From the NCBI GenBank assembly GCA_003476705.1, contig DMVM01000154.1:1-14705 (forward strand): DNA of 14,705 nucleotides. Direction: 5' to 3'. Positions 1-6,412 of the stretch are shown here, piece after piece (within the stretch, counting starts at the first letter, position 1; every line of letters starts with the position of its first letter). This DNA comes from Coprothermobacter sp. GTDB taxonomy: Bacteria; Coprothermobacterota; Coprothermobacteria; Coprothermobacterales; Coprothermobacteraceae. Made by a program: the position numbers and the translations under genes. A model generated the notes under the pieces. The model was not told the DNA's origin and did not search any database. It worked only from the letters and a program-made list of their open reading frames with translations.

Positions 1-113
1 TTCTCATTTGGCTTGTAGAAGGTCACGTCAAAACCTGCTTCTTCTAGAACATTCCCCATTATTTGAGCAGGTATATTGTGCCCAGCACTAGCTCCACCCG
101 CCACAAGTATCAT
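1..113 (-). CDS. murG: MurG N-terminus (partial, runs off left edge)
   Basis: This is the first 37 or so residues of the UDP-N-acetylglucosamine transferase that turns lipid I into lipid II at the inner face of the membrane. The frame starts with ATG at 113, one nucleotide after the ftsW stop, and stays open to the window edge. The visible part has a beta strand followed by the glycine-rich loop GGASAGHNIPA, which lines up with the GGGTGGHxxPA loop of MurG. The loop has Ser for Thr and Ala for one Gly. Position directly after ftsW is the usual dcw order (murD-ftsW-murG). Only the N-terminus is visible, so the call rests on this loop and on context. Confidence 0.8.
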   Translation of the reverse strand, partial: MILVAGGASAGHNIPAQIMGNVLEEAGFDVTFYKPNE

Positions 114-114
114 G

Positions 115-1143
115 TTAAGCTGCCTCTCCCAAAGCCGCTCCCGTAAGAGCCGACAGCACCACAGAGTTCTGAAGCGCTCTACCAACAAAAGGCAAAGGAA
201 TACCCGTAGCAGGAAGCACATTTGCCACCGTGTAAAGATTAACAATCACATGTAACATGAGCACTGCAGCAACGTAGTATTTACTCCGACCGCCCCAATT
301 AAGGATGAGCTGAACCAAAAGCCCCAGTAACATGAGAATCAACAGACCAGAAAGCAATCCGAATTTCCTAACAAGCTCAGCGAAAGCGTAATCTGCCCAA
401 TACACAGGCAATGTAGTCAACATCCCTATACCCTTACCGAATCCAGCAGATTGTCCCAAAGAATTCAAGGCCGCCAAGGTCTGATAACTTTCTCCAAATG
501 GATCCCTGAGTGGATCCGCCCAGTTTTGGAATCGATCTTCCCAGTGCTCATAGAACATTGGCATTTCAACTATTCCAGAGACCACACCCTGCCGTAGCTC
601 CAACGAGTAAGAGAAAACAACAGGCAAAACAACAATAGCTGCTATGATAACAGTCCAGATCATGTTCGTATTTCTCCCTTTTAACATCTTGACAAACGAA
701 CCAATAAGAACTGATGCCGCAATTATTAATCCAGTACCCAAATCTGGCTGCAAGATAACCAAGAATGCACTTATTAGCCCAATTAGGAAATACGTTCCAG
801 AACTTTTAAACAAACCTGGTAAAAGGAGCAGTTTTGAAAACTCCGAAACCTGTACACCGTAAAGCCATCTCTTGGAGCCGTATCGCATCTCTCCAATATA
901 AAGCGTAAGAAGAAGTGTAACAAACAGAACAATGCTGACCACCCACTGTAAACTACTCAGCAGCTCTCCCTTCCCGAAAAGGGAAAAAAAGACATATGAA
1001 AGCCAGTAAGCCGCACCAATTACTGCAACGTACAAAACTACATCCTTATACGTCACACTACCTGGCTGCCAAGTTAATAACCCTGTCATGAAAACAACGA
1101 TTATGAGCGCAAAACCGAACAGTGCACGCAAAAACCTTGTCAT
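115..1143 (-). CDS. ftsW: FtsW-type SEDS peptidoglycan glycosyltransferase
   Basis: A 342-aa polytopic membrane protein of the SEDS family (FtsW/RodA/SpoVE), which polymerises lipid II into glycan strands. Visible SEDS motifs are GSKRWL (about 89-94) followed by VSEFSKL, QPDLGTG (132-138), DRFQNW then DPFGESYQ, LPVYWADYAFAE (about 245-256) and ATGIPLPF (312-319). Asp251 lines up with the essential Asp of the extracellular loop in LPExHTDFxF. The protein is shorter than the usual 370-400 aa. The conserved PLPFxSYGGSS ending is replaced by PLPFVGRALQNS, and the EELG after the Asp loop by RKFG. ATG at 1143 overlaps the murD stop by 4 nt. RodA and FtsW are hard to separate by sequence; position between murD and murG favours FtsW. 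Confidence 0.9.
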   Translation of the reverse strand: MTRFLRALFGFALIIVVFMTGLLTWQPGSVTYKDVVLYVAVIGAAYWLSYVFFSLFGKGELLSSLQWVVSIVLFVTLLLTLYIGEMRYGSKRWLYGVQVSEFSKLLLLPGLFKSSGTYFLIGLISAFLVILQPDLGTGLIIAASVLIGSFVKMLKGRNTNMIWTVIIAAIVVLPVVFSYSLELRQGVVSGIVEMPMFYEHWEDRFQNWADPLRDPFGESYQTLAALNSLGQSAGFGKGIGMLTTLPVYWADYAFAELVRKFGLLSGLLILMLLGLLVQLILNWGGRSKYYVAAVLMLHVIVNLYTVANVLPATGIPLPFVGRALQNSVVLSALTGAALGEAA

Positions 1144-2465
1144 AGTTTTCTCACGATCTCCTTGAACCGGTCACCACGCTCTTCAAAATTCTTAAACATG
1201 TCAAAAGATGCGCAAGCAGGTGATAACAAGACTACATCACCAGGAGTAGCGATCTCATAAGCCAAAGTCACTGCTTCTTCTAAGCTATCAGCTTCGCTTA
1301 TGTTTTCGAAACCATTTGCCAGCAGAGATTCCTTTATGGATTCTTTGGATTCTCCCATAACCACAGCCCATTTGACCGTAGACTTTTGCTTTATGAACTC
1401 TGCCAGAGCCGTGAAATCCATACCCTTATTTCTACCCCCTAAAATAATTACCACCGGCTCTTGAAAAGCTTCCAATGCCACAATAGTGGAATCAGGGTTT
1501 GTAGCTTTCGAATCGTCGTAAAAACTCACACCGCCCACCGAACGAACGAACTCAATACGATGTTCTGGTGCGCAAAATTGTGACATGGCACTTCCAAAGT
1601 CGAAACCATCAGGTAATAAGTGGTAGCAAGCAGCTACACCTGCCGCTATGTTTGCTAGATTATGTCGACCCCGTAGCTTCACATCAGAAACACTGGCAAC
1701 AGGTGCGCCCAATACATTTAGGAAACCGTCAGACCAGTGCAAATCGCCTTTTTCAATACCGAAAGCCAACGTACGGCTTTTTAGGTGTCCTATTAAAGAA
1801 CTTGCCCATATGTCTTCCGCATTCAGTACTGCCAAATCCTGAAGCTGTTGTAACTTGAATATTCTTGCCTTAGTTTGAAAGTAGTTTTCCATGCTGCCGT
1901 GTCTGTCCAAGTGATCTGGCGTGAGATTCAAAAAAACTGCTACCTGTGGCCTGAAAGTATGCACAGTTTCTAATTGGAACGAACTGACTTCAGCAACGAT
2001 AATCGTCTCACTTATGGGTTCATTTAAAAACGAGGTTACGGGAACACCAATGTTTCCACCAACTACGACTTTGAACCCCGCTGTCCTCAGTAGATGGCCA
2101 ATAAAGGACGTGGTGGTCGTCTTTCCATTTGTCCCCGTGACCGCTATCCAGTAGTTCCAGCGGCTTGCGTCAAACGACAGTTCTAACTCACCCACCACAG
2201 GAACTCCTCGGTCTTTTATGTTCTTAAGTACAGGATGATCCAATGAAAAGCCAGGTGAGGTTACGCAAAGGTCGAAGTGCTCATTTAAAACATCACTAAC
2301 AGCGGAGCCCAGCTTCGGCTTTATGGGTTTCTCATCGTAAATAAACACTTTTCCACCACGCTGTGAAATAAACAGCTCCGCACTTTGACCAGACACACCG
2401 TAGCCCAAAATGACCACGTTCTTTCCCATAAGCTCCTGAGAGAAACCAGGTTTAATATTTACCAT
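1140..2465 (-). CDS. murD: UDP-N-acetylmuramoyl-L-alanine--D-glutamate ligase
   Basis: Cytoplasmic ATP-dependent Mur ligase that adds D-Glu to UDP-MurNAc-L-Ala. From the chosen ATG it has 441 aa, normal for MurD. In order it shows an N-terminal Rossmann-like UDP-binding domain (KNVVILGYGVSGQSA), the P-loop GTNGKTTTT (about 111-119), the central motif TPDHLDRHGSMENYFQTK, then HRIEF and DDSKATNPDS, whose Lys and Asn belong to the ligase active site. The frame is open upstream to a TTG at 2489. The ATG at 2465 is preferred because GGTGG lies 8 nt before it (2474-2478) and it gives a 7-nt overlap with mraY, typical of this operon. The downstream end overlaps ftsW by 4 nt. Confidence 0.96.
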   Translation of the reverse strand: MVNIKPGFSQELMGKNVVILGYGVSGQSAELFISQRGGKVFIYDEKPIKPKLGSAVSDVLNEHFDLCVTSPGFSLDHPVLKNIKDRGVPVVGELELSFDASRWNYWIAVTGTNGKTTTTSFIGHLLRTAGFKVVVGGNIGVPVTSFLNEPISETIIVAEVSSFQLETVHTFRPQVAVFLNLTPDHLDRHGSMENYFQTKARIFKLQQLQDLAVLNAEDIWASSLIGHLKSRTLAFGIEKGDLHWSDGFLNVLGAPVASVSDVKLRGRHNLANIAAGVAACYHLLPDGFDFGSAMSQFCAPEHRIEFVRSVGGVSFYDDSKATNPDSTIVALEAFQEPVVIILGGRNKGMDFTALAEFIKQKSTVKWAVVMGESKESIKESLLANGFENISEADSLEEAVTLAYEIATPGDVVLLSPACASFDMFKNFEERGDRFKEIVRKL

Positions 2466-3313
2466 GGCCAGTTCCACCCCACCCAACAAAATGCGCTAGC
2501 AACAGCTTCTATACCTGTAAACAGGGACACAATACGTGGATCGCTCCAGCCTAGTTTTTGGAAATGATGATGTATAGGGGTCATCCTGAATATGCGCTTA
2601 CCACCGGTTAGTCTAAAATAGATAACCTGCATTACCACTGACGCTACCTCTATTACACCGATAAGGCAAAGGAGTATGAGCCACCATTCCTGTCCTCGCA
2701 AAAGCATAAACGAAGCTAAAAAACCGCCAAAAAAAAGCGAACCAGTGTCTCCCATAAAAAGCCTAGCCGGGGAGGCATTAAAAAACAAATAAGAAATTAA
2801 AGATCCCAATAAGGCTCCCGTAACCCCGCTCTGCGGTAGAACCAAAAAAACGGGAACTAAAACACTCCCCAGGAGCCCATCTGCTCCATCGGTAAAATTG
2901 GTAGCTGAAGTCGTCGCTAATAGTACAATGAAACTCCAAGCCACCCTTGTTGCCCCAAAGCCAAAGGAAAAAAAGCACAGTGACACCAGTACAAGTAAAA
3001 AAACCTTATAACGAGCCTTCATACCATGTCCATGACGCAGGGTTTTTGTCACATCGTCAACAAGGCCTACTAACCCTGATAGCAGTGCGATTAGCAGCGC
3101 AGGATGACGGAAGCGTAGGTAAAGTAGCAAACCAATTAGTAAAAAACCCAGGCCGCCACTCAGCGGCACGTGTGCTTTCCACTGATCGTCATAAAACTCT
3201 CTTATTCGCTTCGGATAAAACCCCCAACGCAGTCCAAGACGCAGGCAACTCCAGAATACAAAGTAACCCAATATGACGCTAAAACCAAAAAAAACTACAA
3301 AATCAGAACTCAA
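2459..3313 (-). CDS. mraY: Phospho-N-acetylmuramoyl-pentapeptide transferase
   Basis: Integral membrane enzyme that moves phospho-MurNAc-pentapeptide from UDP to undecaprenyl phosphate, making lipid I. Hallmarks are LSGGLGFLLIG (51-61), the Asp pair DDVTK (86-90), NFTDGADGL (139-147), ARLFMGDTGSLFFGG (about 183-197) and the MTPIHHHFQ histidine motif (245-251), so all expected catalytic residues are present. At 284 aa it is clearly shorter than the usual 320-360; the loss seems to be in the N-terminal segment and in loops. The start is TTG at 3313, supported by AGGAGG 9 nt upstream inside murF; no ATG or GTG near it fits. It overlaps murF by 11 nt and murD by 7 nt. Confidence 0.95.
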   Translation of the reverse strand: MSSDFVVFFGFSVILGYFVFWSCLRLGLRWGFYPKRIREFYDDQWKAHVPLSGGLGFLLIGLLLYLRFRHPALLIALLSGLVGLVDDVTKTLRHGHGMKARYKVFLLVLVSLCFFSFGFGATRVAWSFIVLLATTSATNFTDGADGLLGSVLVPVFLVLPQSGVTGALLGSLISYLFFNASPARLFMGDTGSLFFGGFLASFMLLRGQEWWLILLCLIGVIEVASVVMQVIYFRLTGGKRIFRMTPIHHHFQKLGWSDPRIVSLFTGIEAVASAFCWVGWNWPW

Positions 3314-4625
3314 CTTCGGAAACCTCCTGAATGAGTTTTTCCAAAGCTATTCTTCTCGATCCCTTTAAACCCAAGAGCTCAATATCCTCAGGAATCATGA
3401 AAAAAGACTTCGCTGTTTCTACATCTCTGTACCATTCAACATACATGGCATGTCCGTCAACCTTCTCTAGTTCGCGCAATGTATGTTTCACTTCATTCCC
3501 CACCAAGATTAAGTACTGAATTCCCGACTTCTTTAGCCAATGAGCAATCTTTCGATGCCAGTAATGGGAGTATTCGCCAAGCTCAAGCATATCACCAATG
3601 ACTAAACCTTTTTTACCATAAGGTACTTCACTGACTACTTCCAAAAACTCTTTCATGCTTTCAGGATTTGCATTATAGGCATCAAAGAAAATCAATAAGT
3701 CACCCCAACGGGTAAGCTGCTGCCGCCCCCAAATGTTTATTGTGTTAAGGTTTTCCCAGGGTAGCTCGTCCAAGCAAAATCCTTCGGAAACCCAGAAAGC
3801 CGCTGCTCCAGCCACGCTTTGCGCTGAACGCTTTCCCCAAAATGGAAGCACCACGTCTTTTTCTTCACCGTTGCATATGAGCTTCCCCAGGGTACAACCA
3901 TCACAGGTAAAACTGCTAATGTCAAACCATGCACTTGTCTGAGGTGACCCAAATAGAATAGCATCTTCAACAGAGTATTCATCTGACACAAGGGCGAAAC
4001 GCTTCGTGGCTGCCATTCCTACTTTCAAATTCGTGCGTACCGCCACATCCACGTTTTCAAGGAACTCTAGATGCTCAGCACCTAATGAAGTAAACAGAGC
4101 TGCATAGGGATTGAAAACCTGTAGGAAGTTATCTGCGTCTTTCTTGTCGTGAATGCCAAGTTCCAGTACCCAGTAGGGCGCATTCAAAGCGCTTTCTCTC
4201 TCGTTGAAAAGGTCAGTAACCAGAGAAATGATGGTATTCCTGTTACCGTAGCTACTCCAAACCCTAACAGGAGCTAGGCTTCTAGCTAACTCCTTTAAGG
4301 TGGTCTTACCGCTGGCTCCAAGAACTACTACGATCTTACCACTGTAGCTCCGAACTAAGCTTTCCCCTAATTTATTTACTGCTTCAAATGCGTCCGTCAC
4401 CAGTACATAGTTACTTGTCTCTGGCTCTACATCAGTTAGTAACCCTGAAGCGCCATTTTGCATGGCTTGAGCAGCAAATTTAGCACCATGAGTTTTAGAA
4501 CCAGGTAATGCTATGAAGAGCGTTCCAGGGTTGCAGTCATTACTACTGAAAGCAACATGATCGAATTCAAAGTCGTTACCCACTAATTGCCCGTTAACTA
4601 TTTTTGCTAACTGAGAAGCCAACAT
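3303..4625 (-). CDS. murF: UDP-MurNAc-tripeptide--D-alanyl-D-alanine ligase
   Basis: ATP-dependent Mur ligase that adds D-Ala-D-Ala to UDP-MurNAc-tripeptide, the last cytoplasmic step before MraY. The 440-aa product has a normal length. It shows an N-terminal substrate domain, the P-loop GASGKTT (103-109), GNRNTIISL (variant of GNxNN), ELGIHDKKD, LGAEHLEFL, FDAYNANPESM, GDMLELGE, and near the end LKGSRRIALEKLI, the MurF version of the C-terminal KGSR motif. MurE is less likely: the YNANP, GDMLELG and KGSR motifs are MurF-specific. ATG at 4625 follows the ftsL stop by 2 nt. In most bacteria ftsI and murE lie between ftsL and murF; here they do not. Confidence 0.95.
   Translation of the reverse strand: MLASQLAKIVNGQLVGNDFEFDHVAFSSNDCNPGTLFIALPGSKTHGAKFAAQAMQNGASGLLTDVEPETSNYVLVTDAFEAVNKLGESLVRSYSGKIVVVLGASGKTTLKELARSLAPVRVWSSYGNRNTIISLVTDLFNERESALNAPYWVLELGIHDKKDADNFLQVFNPYAALFTSLGAEHLEFLENVDVAVRTNLKVGMAATKRFALVSDEYSVEDAILFGSPQTSAWFDISSFTCDGCTLGKLICNGEEKDVVLPFWGKRSAQSVAGAAAFWVSEGFCLDELPWENLNTINIWGRQQLTRWGDLLIFFDAYNANPESMKEFLEVVSEVPYGKKGLVIGDMLELGEYSHYWHRKIAHWLKKSGIQYLILVGNEVKHTLRELEKVDGHAMYVEWYRDVETAKSFFMIPEDIELLGLKGSRRIALEKLIQEVSEVEF
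3323..3328 (-). promoter_or_regulatory. Shine-Dalgarno fixing the TTG start of mraY
   Basis: AGGAGG on the minus strand lies inside the end of murF, 9 nt before TTG 3313. It is a perfect consensus and is the main reason to accept a TTG start. Confidence 0.7.
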
Positions 4626-4627
4626 GA

Positions 4628-4975
4628 CTAACGCTGCCCAATATCGCTTAAGGAATAAGAATAGTTAGCATTGCCCAATAGCTCTTGCATTTTTTCATTT
4701 GTTGCCATCTCTAAGTCCGTATTCAATTTCCATATCTCCTGTTGAGTTTCCAGCATTGTTCTTCTTAAATATTCTACAGTAAAAACACTGCTGGATAGCC
4801 TGTAACAGAGGAAAACTGCTCCCATAGTTAATAAAACGTTAACTAAAATAAGAAGGGACAGAAACTTCTCAAGGGGGTGCAATTTTTGTGATTTAGATGC
4901 CTCCGCGCGTCTCTGAATTGGACGCTCTGGTACATACTCCAGCCTCTCAGCCAAAGCAGGCTGCTTAGTTTTCAT
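4628..4975 (-). CDS. ftsL: FtsL-like septum protein, single TM and coiled coil
   Basis: A 115-aa bitopic protein with a basic, proline-containing cytoplasmic N-terminus, one hydrophobic segment at about 38-58 (FLSLLILVNVLLTMGAVFL) and a short extracytoplasmic helix with a heptad-like pattern (about 68-100). This is the layout of FtsL/DivIC proteins, which join the FtsQLB-type complex that activates septal wall synthesis. Sequence conservation in this family is very low, so the call rests on topology, size and position directly after rsmH. The ATG at 4975 is chosen because AAGGGG lies 9 nt upstream; a TTG at 4984 is also in frame. It overlaps rsmH by 11 nt. There is no FtsI gene next to it. 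Confidence 0.8.
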   Translation of the reverse strand: MKTKQPALAERLEYVPERPIQRRAEASKSQKLHPLEKFLSLLILVNVLLTMGAVFLCYRLSSSVFTVEYLRRTMLETQQEIWKLNTDLEMATNEKMQELLGNANYSYSLSDIGQR

Positions 4976-5864
4976 TTCCCCCAACCCCTTTCATGAAAAC
5001 TCTCAATTTTGCACTCCTGCTGCTGGGATTCTCACTAATTTCTTCCAGAGAAGGCTTTACAACTTTCTTTGTCAGACGCAAACCTTTGCCCTCTTCTTCC
5101 CACGTTTTGAAGAACTGTTTAACAATACGATCTTCCAAAGAGTGGTATGAGATTACAGCAAGCCTTCCCCCATCTTTTAACATTTGGAAAATCCGAGGTA
5201 ATGCTTCTTGCAAGTTGTCCAATTCTCGATTGGTGGCAATTCTTAAAGCTTGGAAAACCCGCGTGGCAGGATGTATTCTGCCACTGTAACCAACAGTCCT
5301 GGCCACAAGATCAGCCAGTTCATCAGTAGTTTCCAGTGGTTTTACCTTGCGAGCTTCGACCACCGCCTTAGCGATCTTTCTTGCTCTTCTCTCTTCACCA
5401 TATCGATAAATGATGTCTGCCAGCTGTTCTTCACTTAGGCTGTTAACCAACTCATAAGCAGTTACTTTTTGATCAACGCTAAACCGCATGTCCAACGGGC
5501 CAGGATTCTTTATGCTAAAACCCCGCTGGGCAGACAGTGCTTGGTGCATAGAAATACCAAGATCCAACAGTATACCGTCGACTTGAGCAATCTCCATGGA
5601 ATGAAGTATCTCTGGTAGATCTGCGTAGTTTCCACGTATTATTCTTACGTTAGTCACGCTTGCGAACTTCTCAGCAAGAAACTGCACCGCCTCATGATCA
5701 ATGTCCACGCCGATAAAGAACGCCTCTGGATAAGTATTTGCTAAGAGACCTAGATGCCCGCCAGAACCAGCAGTTGCATCAACGTAAATGCCCTCTTCGA
5801 TGTTGATAAGTAGCTCAGCGACCTGTTTAGCCATGGCAGGTTTGTGTTCTATGTAGTTAGTCAT
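4965..5864 (-). CDS. rsmH: 16S rRNA (cytosine-1402-N4)-methyltransferase RsmH (MraW)
   Basis: SAM-dependent methyltransferase that modifies C1402 of 16S rRNA at the decoding site; one of the most constant members of the dcw cluster. The 299-aa product has the family length. Motifs visible are EHKPAM near the start, the SAM-binding VDATAGSGGHLGLL (28-41), the acidic GVDIDHEAV, GILLDLGISMHQ, RGFSIKNPGPLDMRF, IHPATRVFQALRIATNREL and LAVISYHSLEDRIVKQFF. ATG at 5864 overlaps the mraZ stop by 4 nt and has AGGAGG 7 nt upstream (5872-5877). The C-terminus overlaps ftsL by 11 nt. Confidence 0.97.
   Translation of the reverse strand: MTNYIEHKPAMAKQVAELLINIEEGIYVDATAGSGGHLGLLANTYPEAFFIGVDIDHEAVQFLAEKFASVTNVRIIRGNYADLPEILHSMEIAQVDGILLDLGISMHQALSAQRGFSIKNPGPLDMRFSVDQKVTAYELVNSLSEEQLADIIYRYGEERRARKIAKAVVEARKVKPLETTDELADLVARTVGYSGRIHPATRVFQALRIATNRELDNLQEALPRIFQMLKDGGRLAVISYHSLEDRIVKQFFKTWEEEGKGLRLTKKVVKPSLEEISENPSSRSAKLRVFMKGVGGNEN
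4985..4990 (-). promoter_or_regulatory. Shine-Dalgarno fixing the ATG start of ftsL
   Basis: AAGGGG on the minus strand lies in the 3' end of rsmH, 9 nt before ATG 4975. It overlaps the region just before the alternative TTG 4984, which would leave no usable spacing. Confidence 0.5.
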
Positions 5865-6298
5865 TGGTTAGCCTCCTGAAGGAACTGGCTTAACAATCCT
5901 ATCTTTTCTGAGGCTTCCGTTCTCCAGCGTTCTTCATCCCATATTTCCACGTAGTCAAAGCACCCCAAAACTACAACTTTTCCCGACTGCAAGACATGTT
6001 CTCTGTAGACTTGAGGTATGAGTACACGACCTTGTGGATCCGTTCTAACCTTAAGCGAGGAGCTGAACCAAATTCTCTTTACCCACCTAGCCGCATCGGA
6101 CGACCAAGGAAGGTTTCGTATGTCCTCAGCCATCTTCTGCCACTTTTCCTCGCTGTACACGTAGATGCAGTTTTCAAAACCACGAACAAAATACATTGGA
6201 TCCCCCAAATAAGCCCTGAATTCAGCAGGCATCAAAAAACGGCTTTTGCTGTCCAAAGTGTACTCATACTCCCCTGTAAGTACGTTCATAGTACCCAT
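5861..6298 (-). CDS. mraZ: Transcriptional regulator MraZ
   Basis: DNA-binding regulator of the dcw cluster with two tandem AbrB/SpoVT-like half-domains. Each half carries the family DxxxR signature: LDSKSRFLMPAEFR (about 15-28) and TDPQGRVLIPQVYREH (about 87-101). Length is 145 aa from ATG 6298, or 142 aa from ATG 6289, against about 143-152 in the family. The ATG at 6289 gives MNVLTGEYEY, closest to the usual MFMGEYEHTLD start. The frame is open to a GTG at 6325, but that start would lie inside the operator-like repeats and has no Shine-Dalgarno. No strong Shine-Dalgarno is seen for either ATG (GGTGG is 13 nt before 6298). First gene of the operon, divergent from pfk, and probably autoregulated. 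Confidence 0.93.
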   Translation of the reverse strand: MGTMNVLTGEYEYTLDSKSRFLMPAEFRAYLGDPMYFVRGFENCIYVYSEEKWQKMAEDIRNLPWSSDAARWVKRIWFSSSLKVRTDPQGRVLIPQVYREHVLQSGKVVVLGCFDYVEIWDEERWRTEASEKIGLLSQFLQEANQ

Positions 6299-6328
6299 TA
6301 ACCATAAATTACCACCTTTTACCACTTT
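6299..6328 (-). promoter_or_regulatory. Putative MraZ operator: three tandem 10-bp repeats
   Basis: Read on the minus strand, three head-to-tail 10-bp units lie immediately before the mraZ ATG: AAAGTGGTAA, AAGGTGGTAA and TTTATGGTTA. Each has TGGT(A/T) in the same register, so TGGTN recurs exactly every 10 bp. This matches the known MraZ target pattern: TGGGN repeats with 5-nt spacers in E. coli, and AAAGTG(T/G)N3 repeats in mollicutes. The repeats are seen directly; binding by this MraZ is inferred. Confidence 0.7.
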
Positions 6329-6354
6329 GTCAATAGTGATTATTTATATACCAT
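6327..6354 (+). promoter_or_regulatory. Candidate pfk promoter
   Basis: On the plus strand TTGTCA (6327-6332, 5 of 6 to TTGACA) is followed after 16 bp by TACCAT (6349-6354, 4 of 6 to TATAAT). This would give a leader of about 50 nt. It overlaps the minus-strand mraZ promoter elements. It is a weak match and is offered only as the best visible candidate. Confidence 0.25.
6328..6353 (-). promoter_or_regulatory. Candidate mraZ (dcw) promoter elements
   Basis: Two alternative sigma-70-type readings exist on the minus strand. One is an extended -10, TG-G-TATATA at 6353-6345, which would start RNA near 6338, just upstream of the repeats; it has only a poor -35. The other uses a perfect TTGACA at 6333-6328 as -35, but the -10 at 16-18 bp spacing (around 6311-6304) is weak. 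In the second case the MraZ repeats would lie between -35 and -10. I prefer the extended -10. Confidence 0.35.
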
Positions 6355-6400
6355 TAACGCATACTGTCCTTTTTCGCTAAATCTGTTGTAAACTTGTTAC

Positions 6401-6410
6401 AGGAAAGGAG
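6401..6410 (+). promoter_or_regulatory. Shine-Dalgarno for pfk, bearing on start choice
   Basis: AGGAAAGGAG precedes the gene. The strong GGAG (6407-6410) is only 2 nt from the ATG at 6413 but 8 nt from the in-frame GTG at 6419. The weaker AGGA (6401-6404) is 8 nt from the ATG. GTG at 6419 would give a protein starting (V/M)KRIAILT, the usual family start. Confidence 0.55.
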
Positions 6411-6412
6411 AG

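Noticed and set aside
2466..2489. Upstream extension of murD to TTG 2489
   Set aside because: ATG 2465 has GGTGG at 8 nt and the overlap length typical of this operon; the extra eight residues do not match MurD starts.
2947..3276. Plus-strand open frame of 109 codons opposite mraY
   Set aside because: Antisense to conserved mraY motifs, basic low-complexity translation, no start context.
3737..3991. Minus-strand open frame of 84 codons inside murF in another frame
   Set aside because: Fully inside murF, whose frame is intact and carries all expected motifs.
5996..6301. Plus-strand open frame of 101 codons opposite mraZ
   Set aside because: Antisense to the conserved MraZ domains and with no sign of independent conservation or ribosome binding.
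6299..6325. Upstream extension of mraZ to GTG 6325
   Set aside because: It would place coding sequence across the operator-like repeats, lacks a Shine-Dalgarno, and adds residues not present in MraZ family starts.
6383..6402. Imperfect palindrome CTGT...ACAG before pfk as an operator
   Set aside because: Only about six of ten positions pair, with three adjacent mismatches; not convincing without comparative data.
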